From assembly GCA_025766275.1 (NCBI GenBank), contig JAFKAC010000074.1, positions 124,001 to 188,000 of the forward strand: DNA of 64,000 bases. The letters run 5' to 3'. Under the pieces are notes generated by a model. The model had not been told where the DNA came from and did not search any database. It worked only from the letters and a program-made list of their open reading frames with translations. The stretch is from Lactarius indigo. Lineage: Eukaryota; Basidiomycota; Agaricomycetes; Russulales; Russulaceae. Positions 22,511 through 32,026 of this stretch are shown here, one piece after another (within the stretch, counting starts at the first letter, position 1; every line of letters begins with the position of its first letter). The translations under genes and the position numbers were made by a program.

Positions 22511-23959
22511 ATGACCGACACCCCAGTATCCGATACCACTCTCGTCCACGTCCTTAGCAACCCCCAACTCGAAGCCGCCCTTGAACAAGGGATCGTCACC
22601 ATTGACCTCTCCGACATTCCCCACCTATCACCACCGCCACCCCCCCAACATACCATCACCAACCACCCCACCCTCATCGAACGAGAACCTGGAGAACTCA
22701 CCCCGTCGACACCCGAGGAGGGACAATATTCCCCAACGCCTCCTCCTCAGCAGCAAACCATCCCTCCACCCGACCCACACACACAGTCACCCACATCCTC
22801 TCCGCCATCCACACCACCACCTCCATTAGAACCATTCACCCCAGTCCGCGTCCACTCTCCCATCGACTATAACCGACCCGACTCCCCTCCTGACAACACA
22901 GATGACCCTGGCGCCCCATTCTTCCCGAACATCTTAGGAACCCCCAAGTACTACCCATTACAGATCCCACTACCAGACGGTGGATCTAACCCTGCGAAGT
23001 ATATTTACTATCACAAGGGATTCACCGAGGTAGTGGGAACGATGGGTGCAGGACAACCCCACTACGGAGAAGAAGTCTATCTCTCTTCGCTTAGGCCCAA
23101 CGTCTCCGCTCCCCCCTTCACCGCTGAACAGCTTCAGTTCTTTGACCCCCACGATGTTCGCGCCTGCGCTTTGGATGAGACCCTCATCGAACTCAACTCG
23201 CCACGACTAACCGCCGAAATCACTAGACTACGGACGGGACTCCTGGCACTCAAGGAGATCGACGAGAAGTGCGAAAAACTAGAAGAAGACGCACGGAAGC
23301 TGCGGTCGGAGCGGCTTACTGTGGATCTGATGCTGGCTAGCACGAAGAGACGACTCCAATATGCAGGGGCGTTAGCTACCATTGGTAATGAATACGCCCG
23401 CATGACAGCTCTGCCGGCCCCACTCCGTTATTCCCGATACGCCATCCCATTCTCCCCGCGACGCGGGGGACCATTGGAATTCCCCCGCCTCGCCGACAAA
23501 CCCCACCGCCGACGCTGTTACCACTGTAACAGCACTCACCATATCGTACGCGACTGCCCTACTAGACCACGACCAGCCTGTCGCCACTGTCAAAGTCAAG
23601 AGCACCAATCCCATCGGTGCATTTTCCGACGAGCTGGTATGGTTGAAGAGGTGATCACAACCTCCCAAGCCGAGGAACGAATACAACACGCGACGGCCGC
23701 AGAAGCCACCACCTCCTTTACCGTCCCCGAACCACCAACTATTGCGGCCCAGACTCAAGGGAGGTGGTGTGGGCGATGCTTCCGAACTGACGCCAACCAT
23801 GACGAAATCCGCTGTCCACAGTACGAAATGTGCCGCAAGTGTGGCAAGCGCGGCCCTTTCCTCTTCCTCAAAACACATTATTGTCGACTCGACGTTTCTC
23901 CCTGGCCGGAGAATGATCTGGACGCTGACATCTACGATCTTATCGACCCCGAGTGTTGA
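22511..23959 (+). CDS. Gypsy-2 third ORF: post-chromodomain module with zinc knuckles
   Basis: An intact 482-codon ORF, 42 bp after Pol in the -1 frame, starting at a true ATG. It has a Pro-rich N-terminal half (about 35-130), then a block that aligns with the C-terminal extension fused to Pol in Gypsy-1 and Gypsy-3 (YYPLQIPLPDG; ETLIELNSPRLTAEITRLR; coiled coil about 235-290). The tail has two canonical CCHC knuckles (CYHCNSTHHIVRDC, CRHCQSQEHQSHRC) and a third Cys/His cluster (CGRCFRTDANHDEIRC). There is no signal peptide or membrane segment, so it is not envelope-like. It is likely a nucleic-acid-binding structural or targeting protein; function unknown. It has stayed open while gag and pol of the same copy carry stops. 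Confidence 0.8.
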   Translation: MTDTPVSDTTLVHVLSNPQLEAALEQGIVTIDLSDIPHLSPPPPPQHTITNHPTLIEREPGELTPSTPEEGQYSPTPPPQQQTIPPPDPHTQSPTSSPPSTPPPPLEPFTPVRVHSPIDYNRPDSPPDNTDDPGAPFFPNILGTPKYYPLQIPLPDGGSNPAKYIYYHKGFTEVVGTMGAGQPHYGEEVYLSSLRPNVSAPPFTAEQLQFFDPHDVRACALDETLIELNSPRLTAEITRLRTGLLALKEIDEKCEKLEEDARKLRSERLTVDLMLASTKRRLQYAGALATIGNEYARMTALPAPLRYSRYAIPFSPRRGGPLEFPRLADKPHRRRCYHCNSTHHIVRDCPTRPRPACRHCQSQEHQSHRCIFRRAGMVEEVITTSQAEERIQHATAAEATTSFTVPEPPTIAAQTQGRWCGRCFRTDANHDEIRCPQYEMCRKCGKRGPFLFLKTHYCRLDVSPWPENDLDADIYDLIDPEC

Positions 23960-23993
23960 AGCCGAGGCGTCTCCAAGTCTGGACGGGGGGTAA

Positions 23994-24526
23994 TGTTACG
24001 ATTTTCCGGACTCACTCTTTCTTTACTTCCACTTATTCCTTATCACTCACGTTACGAGCCCTGTACGACTACGCGGACTATACGATTACCCGGTTCCTAT
24101 CACGCGCTCTGCTTATCGTCGTTATCTTTCGATAAAGCTCGACATGTGCCGATTTCCGTTCACTTACCACTCACGCACGGACCTGCGTGATTCTCCCTTT
24201 GTTCCCATTATATCTTACCTTTGTTCTCTGATAGGGATCGATCCTACGCCCACTCCGCAGACCCGACATATTTAAGCCTAGTACTACCTAGCTTGTACAG
24301 TAGACTAGACTTCTTGTGTAATACTACACTTGTCTACGCAGAGTCTCCCGAACCCTCGATCCTCGCTAGACCTTCGCGTCTTAGCCATCCTCTACAGTCC
24401 AAGTGACGCGTGTCCTTGTGACTCTTGTGCACCATCTCTACTGAAGTCAAGCCTTTGAGCTCTGACTACCGCAGCATTGACTGACTTGGTACAGGTCGTA
24501 CTAAATGCCCCTGTAGTGGCGTTACA
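23994..24526 (+). repeat. Gypsy-2 3' LTR
   Basis: 533 bp. It differs from the left LTR at 24184 (C to T), 24299 (G to A) and 24506 (C to T), each inside a CpG of the left copy. Confidence 0.95.
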
Positions 24527-24685
24527 GCTGTGGTGGTCGTGGTCGCCGTGGTGGTCGCGGTTGCCGCGGTGGTGGTCGTGGTGGTCGTGGTGGTCGTGGT
24601 CGTGGTTGCGGTTGCGGTCATGGTCGTGGTCGTAGTCGTGGTCGTGGTCGTGGTCGTGGTTGCGGTCGCGGTCGTCGCACCCCAG
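24527..24685. repeat. GGTGGTCGC-rich minisatellite, part 3 (right of Gypsy-2)
   Basis: Continuation of the array beyond Gypsy-2, starting with the duplicated GCTGT and fading into unique sequence near 24685. Confidence 0.8.
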
Positions 24686-25079
24686 GGCTGGCGCCATCGC
24701 CGTGGCTGCCTTGGGGGCTTGAGGGTTCGGGGCGTGGCTATCGCAGGGCAGGTCCTGCCGCTGCCTTGTTACCTGCGAGGGCGCGTGTGGGCGAGTCAGT
24801 GAGCCAGGCAAAAAAAAAAGAGCACTTACTTTGTGGCCAAGAGAGAGGGTGGGTCGTAAACCCGTGCCAGTGGTGCTCGCGAGCACGAACGCGAGTTGTG
24901 CAATGCAAGGGCAAGGAATTTTCGCAGCCACCGCATGTACGACGCGCATTCCCACGCTCTCGTCTCGGCTCCTGCTGTCTGCTACAGTCTCATCTCTCCT
25001 CATCTCTGCCTGATCTCAGCTGATCTACTTCAGCTTGCTTCTTTTATTTTTTTTTGTACTACTCTTGGCTACGTCTACT

Positions 25080-28000
25080 ATGGCTGGATCTAGGAAGAGG
25101 GCCCCTTCAACACCCAAGAGGACTCCAAAAAGGCCAAAGACCAAGAAGAGCCAGGTCAAACAGCGGGAGCTTCCTGGTGGTGCTTTGGAGATGTCTTTTC
25201 AGCTTGATGGTATGTGCTCATTGTTTTGATGGTATCCATACACTCATATTGTGTTAGTCTCATCCACAGCTGCTCAGACATCAGTTTCCAGTGCCAGACA
25301 TGTGCACTTTAATCTAGGCTCTTCTGCAGCTTCAGGTGGCCCTCCTGGACCCTCACAGCAGGGAGAGGACCCCTTTGCAGGTTCTTCACCTGCTCAGGCT
25401 GCCAATCAAGTGAGTATCTATTTTATTAATTTTATAATCATTTTTTAACAAATTTAATACAGGGAGGCCTTAGCTCACCCCAACCTGAGAACTTTGACCT
25501 TGGAAATGGGTCAGATGGCTCTCAGGAGGGTGGTGCTAATTTCAATAGCCCTCAGGAAGGCAACTCTGACCCTCCAACTCCAACTCGCCGCCCAAGGAGG
25601 GCTCAAAAAGCTGGTTCAAGGCTGGGCTCAGGTGATGACACCTTGAGGTTTTTTCAGGCTCTTGATGGGAAGAAACTGTGCAAGTTTTGCTTGTGAGTTT
25701 TTTATTCTTATTTTTATTTTTATTTCTAAAAATTATTTTTGTAGGATACTTCATCAAGAGGATGCGTCCATCAAAGTACACTCATATCGCTCCACTACTG
25801 CAACAGGTCCTCTGCGGTCCCATCTGCTCAATCACCATGCAGATGAGTGGGTTACAGAGTGCCAAAGACTCAAAATTGAGCTGAGAGGTAAAGAGGGAGA
25901 AGAAGCTGTTGCAAGAGTTACTGGAGTTCCTGTAGAGCATCAAGCTAGGCGCCGCACTCCCTTCACTCAAGACAACTTTTTAGATGGCCTTGTGCAATTT
26001 ATTGTTGCCACAGATCAGGTTTTTTATTTAATTTTAATTTTTTTTCCCTATTTAATGTTTTTTTTTTTTTTTTTAGCCTATGATGATTGTGGAGAGACCA
26101 GAGTTCCGCCACCTGTGTCTCCTACTCCGCCCTGAGCTGAGTGATGCAGACATCCCTCACAGGACCACTATGCAGAAGCGCATTGTGGAGAACTGTACAG
26201 AGGCACTCCACAATTTGTCTCAGCATATTCAGGTAATATTTTATTATTATATCTTAGTGCTTGAGGGCTAACTTCTATTTAGACAAGCTGCCTTGGGAGG
26301 GTCTCTTTTACCACAGACATGTGGACAGACCCTGACCTCAAGCCATACATGGCTGTTACTGCTCACTGGCTGGAGCAGATCCAGACTCAAGATGGCCAGC
26401 AAAAGCTAACCCTTAGAGCTGACCTTATTGGATTTGTCTATTTTCCTGGGTCCCACACTGGAGAGAGGTTAGCTGAGGTCTTTCATTTTATCATTACTAG
26501 GATGGGGCTTGAAAGAAAGGTAATGTCTACTTCATTTTATATATAAATTTCGACTAATTAATTTTTTTTTAAATAAAGATTGGTTGGATAACAACAGATA
26601 ATGCATCCAACAACAGCTCTATGATGGAGGCACTAGAAACTCAGTTAAAGAAGCAATATCCTAATACTGGGTTTTCTGCAGAGCAGCGCCACATCAGGTA
26701 AGTGTCAAACTATTTAATATTTTTTTGCTAACACTTTTTAGATGCTTTGCCCATATTGTAAATCTTGCATGCAAGGCAATGCTTGAGGAAGCAGTTGAAC
26801 TTGGTTTTGACCAAGTTAAAAGGCTTCAGCAAATTATTGTTTATGTGAGCCTTTCCTTTTTTTTTCTTTTTTTTCTTCTTTTTCCCTTCTTTTTTTCGAG
26901 TTTTTTTGTCTTTTTTTCTTTTTCTTTTTCTTTTTCTTTTTCTTTTTCTTTTTCTTTTTCTTTTTCTTTTTCTTTTTCTTTTTCTTTTTCTTTTTCTTTT
27001 TCTTTTTCTTTTTCTTTTTCTTTTTCTTTTTCTTTTTCTTTTTCTTTTTCTTTTTCTTTTTCTTTTTCTTTTTCTTTTTCTTTTTCTTTTTCTTTTTCTT
27101 TTTCTTTTTCTTTTTCTTTTTCTTTTTCTTTTTCTTTTTCTTTTTCTTTTTCTTTTTCTTTTTCTTTTTCTTTTTCTTTTTCTTGTTTCTTTTTCCGAGT
27201 TTTTTCTTTTTTTCTTTTTTTTTTCTAATTTATTTATAATAGATCCGCAACTCATCACGAAGGCGTGATATATTTTCTACAATTGCAAAGGAGTCAAATG
27301 TGCCTCCTTTGCAATTAATTCTTGATGTGGAGACCAGGTGTCCTCTGCCTATTTAATGATCAAGAGGGCATTTATTTTGAGAGAGGTATTTTTTAAGCCA
27401 TTTAATAAATTCTAATGCTAACTTTTAGTTAGGCAATTGATAGGTTTACTCAGGAGGGAGGGCCAGACCCATTAAATGAGGAAGATTGGAGGGTCCTTGG
27501 GGGACTTCAGAGAATTCTTCAGGTGTGCAGACATTTTCTCTCTCTGATTGTCTATTAATTTATTTATTAGATCCCCTTCTGGTATCAGCAATCACTTTCT
27601 TATGAGAAGACGCCAACACTTTGTGGCACAGTTGCTGCATTTGAGGGCTTTTTAAAAACCCTGAATGACTTGGCAAATACCTTGGAGACTGAGAGACAGG
27701 ACATTGGTCTTATTATTGGAAAAGCTTCAGAGAAGATAGTTCCATATTCTATCCAGGCCCTTGACCTTCCAGTATATCAGCTTTCAATGGGTGAGTGGCT
27801 GTCTTAATATTCTGCATAATTTCTCATCTCATGTGAACAGTTCTTAACCCTTTGACAAAGCTTGAATGGTTCAAGCAACACTACCAATCAAATGTTTCTG
27901 AAGCAGTAAAGCGCCACCTCCTTGATGCAGTGAGTGCTTTTAATTTTATCATGCTACTCTAAAACTAAAATTCTAAGTAGCTCAGACCATTGTACACACC

Positions 28001-28556
28001 ATCTAGAGCCCCTACTAGATCAACTGTACCCCCTCCACCCCCTGAACCATTTGGTGGCATGCAGGCCACTTTGGCAAACCTTGGTATTGGCCCAATGCCT
28101 GTCTACAGACCACAGGCAAATACCTTAGAAGGTGAAGTTGATGACTATCTAGCAGCCCCAGTCAAATATGCCAATATTCTTGAGTTCTGGCAGGTATGTA
28201 GAATGGTTCATTTTATTAGGGAGTACTGACAGTAGTTGGAATGGCAGGAACACCAGAAAAAGTGGCCAACACTCTTCAAGCTTGCCATGGACTTACTCCC
28301 CATTCAAGCCACTTCAGTCCCATGTGAGCGTGTCTTCTCAGCAAGCAAGGAGACAGCTAGAGCCAGGAGGAACCGCCTTAAGCCAGGCAGCATGGAAGCC
28401 ATACAGATACTCAAGTTCCAGGCAAAGTATAAAAGGGAACTCAATTTTACTGAAGGGCTTGGAGAGAAGGATGAAATGGAAGAGCTGGAGGGAATGGAGG
28501 CAGTCAGACCAGTTGAGGACTTGAGGGCTTATCTCAGGGGCATTAGTGAGCAGTAG
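25080..28556 (+). pseudogene. hAT transposase, 14 exons, one frameshift
   Basis: Exons: 25080-25209, 25270-25409, 25463-25692, 25745-26018, 26077-26232, 26283-26519, 26579-26697, 26742-26844, 27243-27385, 27433-27522, 27571-27790, 27841-27929, 27981-28193, 28248-28556; introns are 44-60 bp except the eighth. It has a basic N-terminus, a BED-type zinc finger (CKFC...RSHLLNHH), the RNase H-like core (FTTDMWTDPDLKPYMAVTAHW, GWITTDNASNN, RCFAHIVNLACKAML) and the C-terminal hAT dimerisation domain (FWQEHQKKWPTLFKLAMDLLP, VPCERVFSASKETARARRNRL). In exon 9, after DVETR near 27338, one base is missing compared with the reading needed for the following SAYLMIKRAF, which breaks the frame. The element therefore looks inactive by this gene alone, unless the base is a sequencing error. 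Confidence 0.85.
26912..27184 (+). repeat. (CTTTTT)n hexanucleotide microsatellite inside a transposase intron
   Basis: About 45 near-perfect CTTTTT copies fill intron 8 (26845-27242), which is 398 bp while every other intron of the gene is 44-60 bp. The tract lies before the acceptor TAATAG, so it looks like an expanded polypyrimidine tract. Its frames (Phe/Ser/Leu or Arg/Lys runs) are artefacts. Confidence 0.95.
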
Positions 28557-29572
28557 TTTAAAGAGAAATTTATTTGCAACAAGGCTATATACATGTATTT
28601 GTACCTAGGAATGAACTACATAAAAGTAGGGGACCTGTGCGACTCACCTGGGGTGGCCAGAGAGGGAAAAGGGGGTGGGAAGAGAAAGGGGGGTGTGGAG
28701 GGGCAAGAGGAGGGCGCGCGAGGGCTGTCCGAGGGCGTCCGAGGGCGTCCGAGGGCCTTCTGAGGGCGTCTGAGGCATCCAGGGGCACCCGATGGTCGTC
28801 CGAAGGTGGGCGGGTGCCAGCGCCGGCAGTGAGGGTGGTAGCGGTGGCGGCGGCGGCGGCGCGAGGGTGGTGGCGGCGGTGACAGCGAGGGTGGTGGCAG
28901 CGGCACCAACGGCTGCGCGGTGGCCAGAGGAGCGGCGATGGGCGGCGACCAGAGTGAGGGGCAACGAGCGGCAGCGAGCGGCGGCGACCAGAGCGAGGGG
29001 CGGCGAGGGGCGACGAGTGGCGACCAGAGCAGGCGAGCGGCGGTGAGTGGCGACCAGAGCAGGCGAGCGGCGGCGAGCGGCGACGAGTGGCAACCAAAGC
29101 AGGTGAGGGGCAGTGAGCGGCGACGAGCGGTGACCAGAGCGAGCGACGAGCGGCGAGGGGCGACGAGCGGCGAGGGGCGACGAGCGGCGAGGGGCGACGA
29201 GCAGCGACCAGAGCAGGCAAGGGGCGGCGAGGGGTGATGAGCGGCGACGAGCGGCGACCAGAGCGAGCGAGGGGCAGCGAGTAGCGATGAGCGGCGACGA
29301 GTGGTGACGAGCGGCGACGAGCAACGACCAGAGAGAGCGAGCGGCGGCGAGTGGCGACGAGCGGCGGCGAGGGGCGGCGAGAGCACATAAAAGGCCAGAG
29401 GTCGGTGGGCGGACAACGCGAACAGCGCGCAGACAGCGCGCAGACCTCTGGCCAGTTTGTGCAGAGGAGGGACGACAGGGGGGGGATTCGAATCTTCAGA
29501 GCTTCAGACCCAGGGCTTGACTTGTCTGTACAATTTGAGGGTCGAATTCACACGTGTTAGACCTCCAGTGTG
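28557..29572. repeat. hAT 3' region with GGCGACGAGCGGCGA minisatellite
   Basis: After the transposase stop comes about 340 bp of GC-rich sequence. From about 28900 to 29395 a minisatellite follows, built from GGCGACGAGC, GGCGAGGGGC and GGCGACCAGAGC. No believable gene is present; long frames on both strands are repeats of Ser/Pro/Arg caused by the array. Confidence 0.7.
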
Positions 29573-29763
29573 GTTTCGTTGGCTTGGCTGACTCAGGCTA
29601 CCCAAAAAGGTACAATTTCTAATTCGTACTTTTGGGTGGCTTGAGCCGGCTCAGCCTAGCTTGAGCCAGCTCAATTTGGAGTGGCTCAGCTCAGCTCGTC
29701 CTTTTTTGGTCGAGCTGTGCTTAGCTGAGCCAAGCCAAGCTGAGCCGAGCCACAGCAACACTA
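29573..29763. repeat. hAT right subterminal repeat and terminal inverted repeat
   Basis: Contains GAGCCGGCTCAGCC, GAGCCAGCTC and AAGCTGAGCCGAGCC, the counterpart of the repeat at the window start. The tip is CAGCAACACTA ending at 29763, inward complement TAGTG. Confidence 0.65.
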
Positions 29764-31418
29764 GGGGCCCCTTGAGTAAAAATGGACGACAGCTGACCTC
29801 CAAATTTGATGTGCGGGGTTCATAGTGAAGTGTAGTCTAAAATTCTTGGGAAATTTGGTATCTCACAAATATATAGTTATAAAATAGTTATCCAGGATAT
29901 AAAATAGTTATTTCAACAATGAGCCGGCAAAGTTAAGGTTATCCCACTTAACAGAACGCCCTTCCAGGCTCAGCCCGTATGCCTAATGTGGTCGCAAGGG
30001 GCCACCCATTTTGGATTTTGCTGTAAATCTGTAGGAGCCTCCTCTACCCTCCTACAGAATCTTTATAATGCTCAGAACTTTAAATGCCAATATGCCGGGC
30101 CCAGTGGAAAGGCGACCAGGCTCGGGGAGGATGAGCTTGCATCGCCATATCGCCTGCCAAGCCCGAGAGGAGTCATTATGATATGAGCACCTCTAGATTT
30201 TTTCTTGTGTCTACAGGAAATACAGGTCTTCCAGAGTTTATTTTCCTGCTTACACATTTCGGATACAGCCGTATTAATAATTATCTAGATCCGCCAGATT
30301 CCTACGGGAAGTCACCCAGTGCTCACAAAGAGCCCTGCCCCCCCGCAGGGATGTCCCAATCGGCACCGGGGTCAGAAAAAACGTAAAGGGGCGCAGATTA
30401 CACCGCAATTCGGCTTACACGGGGCGAGGCGAAGTCATGAGGCCGGGAAGCGAACTTGAGTGGGGGGCGGCCAAAGACCCAAGGGTCCATGCACCATGGA
30501 AGATTCTCATTCCAAATTCATTTCAAATGCGAACGTGCCGCCTGGCTGGCGGAGGTAGGTCCTCGGCGCCGCCTTGTGATGCCTAACTTAGAAGAATAGG
30601 ACATGGACGTGTGCGGAGAAGACCCAGCTTCGTGGACAAGATCACACTCGCCATGCCACCTGATGGCTACAACTACCCTTTGTGGTTAGCTGTAACAGAA
30701 GGAAGACAAGGGGAAGGAGATCGAGAAAGCCCGGTTTTCCAGGCACACCACACCCAGTGTCACGCACAGCTTTCCAGATTACAGTTGATCACGCCTTCAC
30801 AGCTTCACCAGTTCATATGCCACATGCCACACGCATCAATGCTTCCCCGAGTCACTTCGATCATGGCCACGGTATGCCCGTGCGGGGGGTCACTGAGCTC
30901 CAGTGCCCATACTCGCTATCACTCCCAATTCTACTATTTTGAGAGGCAGTGTCAGTAGACATAACCTAGTTACCTAGTCCAGGGGCCTGAGGTGTCCTAC
31001 CCTCACACGGGCTCCCATACACGGGCTCCCAGTTCGTCCGCATCTTAGTGTAGGCACCAGTCTCCTCCTGGAACCGAAAGCAGCCCTAGGATGCATTTTG
31101 AGTGGTCGATGAACCTCAAGAGCTTGCACGGTTTACCGACCCCGGCTTGAGGTCTGAGATCTGAGGGCTGATGCCTGAGCGTGAGTGGCGGCAGTCCTCC
31201 CGCCCGCCTTCCCGCCCGCCTTTAACACCGAACCATTCGCGGGGATCAATGGGTCACCTTACTCAGATAAGCTCACCAGGAGGGTCACGATGGGACACAG
31301 GTGCTACATGCTTGCTTTCATTGATATCTTTACCCCCTTCAGCTGGGGCTCTCGAAGCGGGAAATGGGGGTTAACTACAAGTAACATAACTTGAACCACA
31401 GCACCGTTAAAGGAAATT
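29764..31418. other. Intergenic region, no gene recognised
   Basis: AT-rich just after the hAT tip, with ATAAAATAGTTAT twice (29877-29889, 29899-29911), then mixed sequence. Short frames at 30611-30958 and 31171-31394 show no family motif. A diverged repeat (next entry) lies at 30209-30320. Confidence 0.5.
30209..30320 (+). repeat. Diverged dispersed repeat, copy 1
   Basis: Shares ACACATTTCGG, TACAG, TATTA.TAATT.TCTAG and GGAAGTCACCCA in the same order with 46885-46985. An indel separates the blocks. Probably two relics of one old transposon. Confidence 0.45.
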
Positions 31419-31854
31419 TCACTGGATAGTTAGGATGATCGCTCTGATCTCGAGCTTTTCCTTATCCCACTGCGAGTCATTCATTGCAAAGCAACGCCGT
31501 GAGCCACGCACTTTGTGAGGAAAGAAGACACGCACGACGTTGCCGGCCCAGTATGGGTCCTTCTCCAAGAAGCCGCGCACGACGGCGGCGCTCTCCGCCT
31601 CGTAGATAAGCATGCTCCCTTTCGCCTCTCCCGATTCCGGATCAGACGTCGGCCCGCCGAGCTCTGTTGTCAAACGGAGTGGGTGAGTGAGTGCGGGGAC
31701 CCATCGAAAAGTCACACCACACACTCAAGGAACCTTGAGCGCTGAGCTGCTTGAGACCTGCGAGGTGCTCCGTGCGGGCGGCCGTACGGCGCGAGAGCAT
31801 TTCAGAGTCGGTCTGGTATGGTGCCCACACGACAAAGGTCTGCTTTGCTGCCAT
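31419..31854 (-). CDS. YCII-domain protein, 102 aa
   Basis: Three exons (31725-31854, 31536-31663, 31419-31469) joined at GTGTGG...CAG and GTGCGT...CAG give 102 residues with phase kept. The product is a single YCII-type alpha+beta domain: KQTFVVWAPYQTD near the start, KLGGPTSDPESGEAKGSMLIYEAES in the middle and FLEKDPYWAGNVWDKEKLEI near the end. YCII proteins are small, probably enzymatic or ligand-binding (dimeric ferredoxin-like fold), often with a His-Asp pair; substrates of fungal members are unknown. The ATG at 31854 is chosen because the frame upstream has only a TTG. It is followed 172 bp upstream by the 3' end of CDC43 on the same strand. Confidence 0.82.
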
Positions 31855-32026
31855 GATGTGGTGCAATGGGCGTCGAAACTTGGTACTGCAGCTGTTGATG
31901 TTGATGAGGCTTTACTTATAGACCCAGTACAGAATATCTTTTAACCTTAACAAATGACATCATAGCTCAGCCCGAGATAGCCCGATAGCCGCAGACCCCC
32001 ATCGACCCGTAACCGTAATCAAGTAA

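Larger units (their letters stand above)
8887..24526 (+). mobile_element. Gypsy-2, Ty3/Gypsy chromovirus split by Gypsy-3
   Basis: LTRs 8887-9419 and 23994-24526 (533 bp, three differences, all at CpG) flank gag, pol and a third ORF on the plus strand. The target duplication is GCTGT at 8882-8886 and 24527-24531. Without Gypsy-3 and its 5-bp duplication it is 7771 bp. A purine-rich tract (GGACGGGGGGTAA) abuts the right LTR. Gag and Pol carry six in-frame TGA codons, so it cannot be autonomous. Confidence 0.92.
1..29763 (+). mobile_element. hAT DNA transposon, left tip outside window, carrying three nested Gypsy elements
   Basis: The element is defined by its transposase gene (25080-28556) and by matching ends rich in GGCTCAGC/GCTGAGCC. 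The right tip reads ...CAGCAACACTA at 29763, so its inward complement begins TAGTGTTGCTG, which fits the YARNG start of hAT inverted repeats. The 12-mer TGGCTCGGCTCA lies at 4-15 and inverted at 29741-29752, placing the left tip about 8 bp before base 1. Removing the two direct insertions (Gypsy-1, and Gypsy-2 with Gypsy-3 inside) and their 5-bp duplications leaves a parent of about 6.3 kb. The 8-bp target duplication expected for hAT cannot be checked because the left flank is missing; GGGGCCCC follows the right tip. Apart from its arrays, 190-430 and 24690-25079 show no gene and are read as 5' non-coding DNA. Confidence 0.75.

Noticed and set aside
22511..23959. Envelope-like gene in Gypsy-2
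   Set aside because: It sits in the env position but has no signal peptide, membrane segment or fusion motif, and has zinc knuckles and a coiled coil instead.
8887..24526. Neurospora-type RIP as cause of the mutations
   Set aside because: RIP favours CpA and would mutate many sites; here changes are few and only at CpG, so methyl-CpG deamination fits better.
26725..27258. Frames of Phe/Ser/Leu and Arg/Lys repeats
   Set aside because: They are translations of the CTTTTT microsatellite in an intron of the hAT transposase.
28585..29416. Several 200-270 codon frames opposite the hAT 3' region
   Set aside because: Ser/Pro/Arg periodicity follows the GGCGACGAGC minisatellite; three frames are open at once, which marks simple sequence rather than coding.
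29764..29771. GGGGCCCC as the hAT 8-bp target duplication
   Set aside because: Right length and place, but the matching left flank is outside the window, so it cannot be confirmed.
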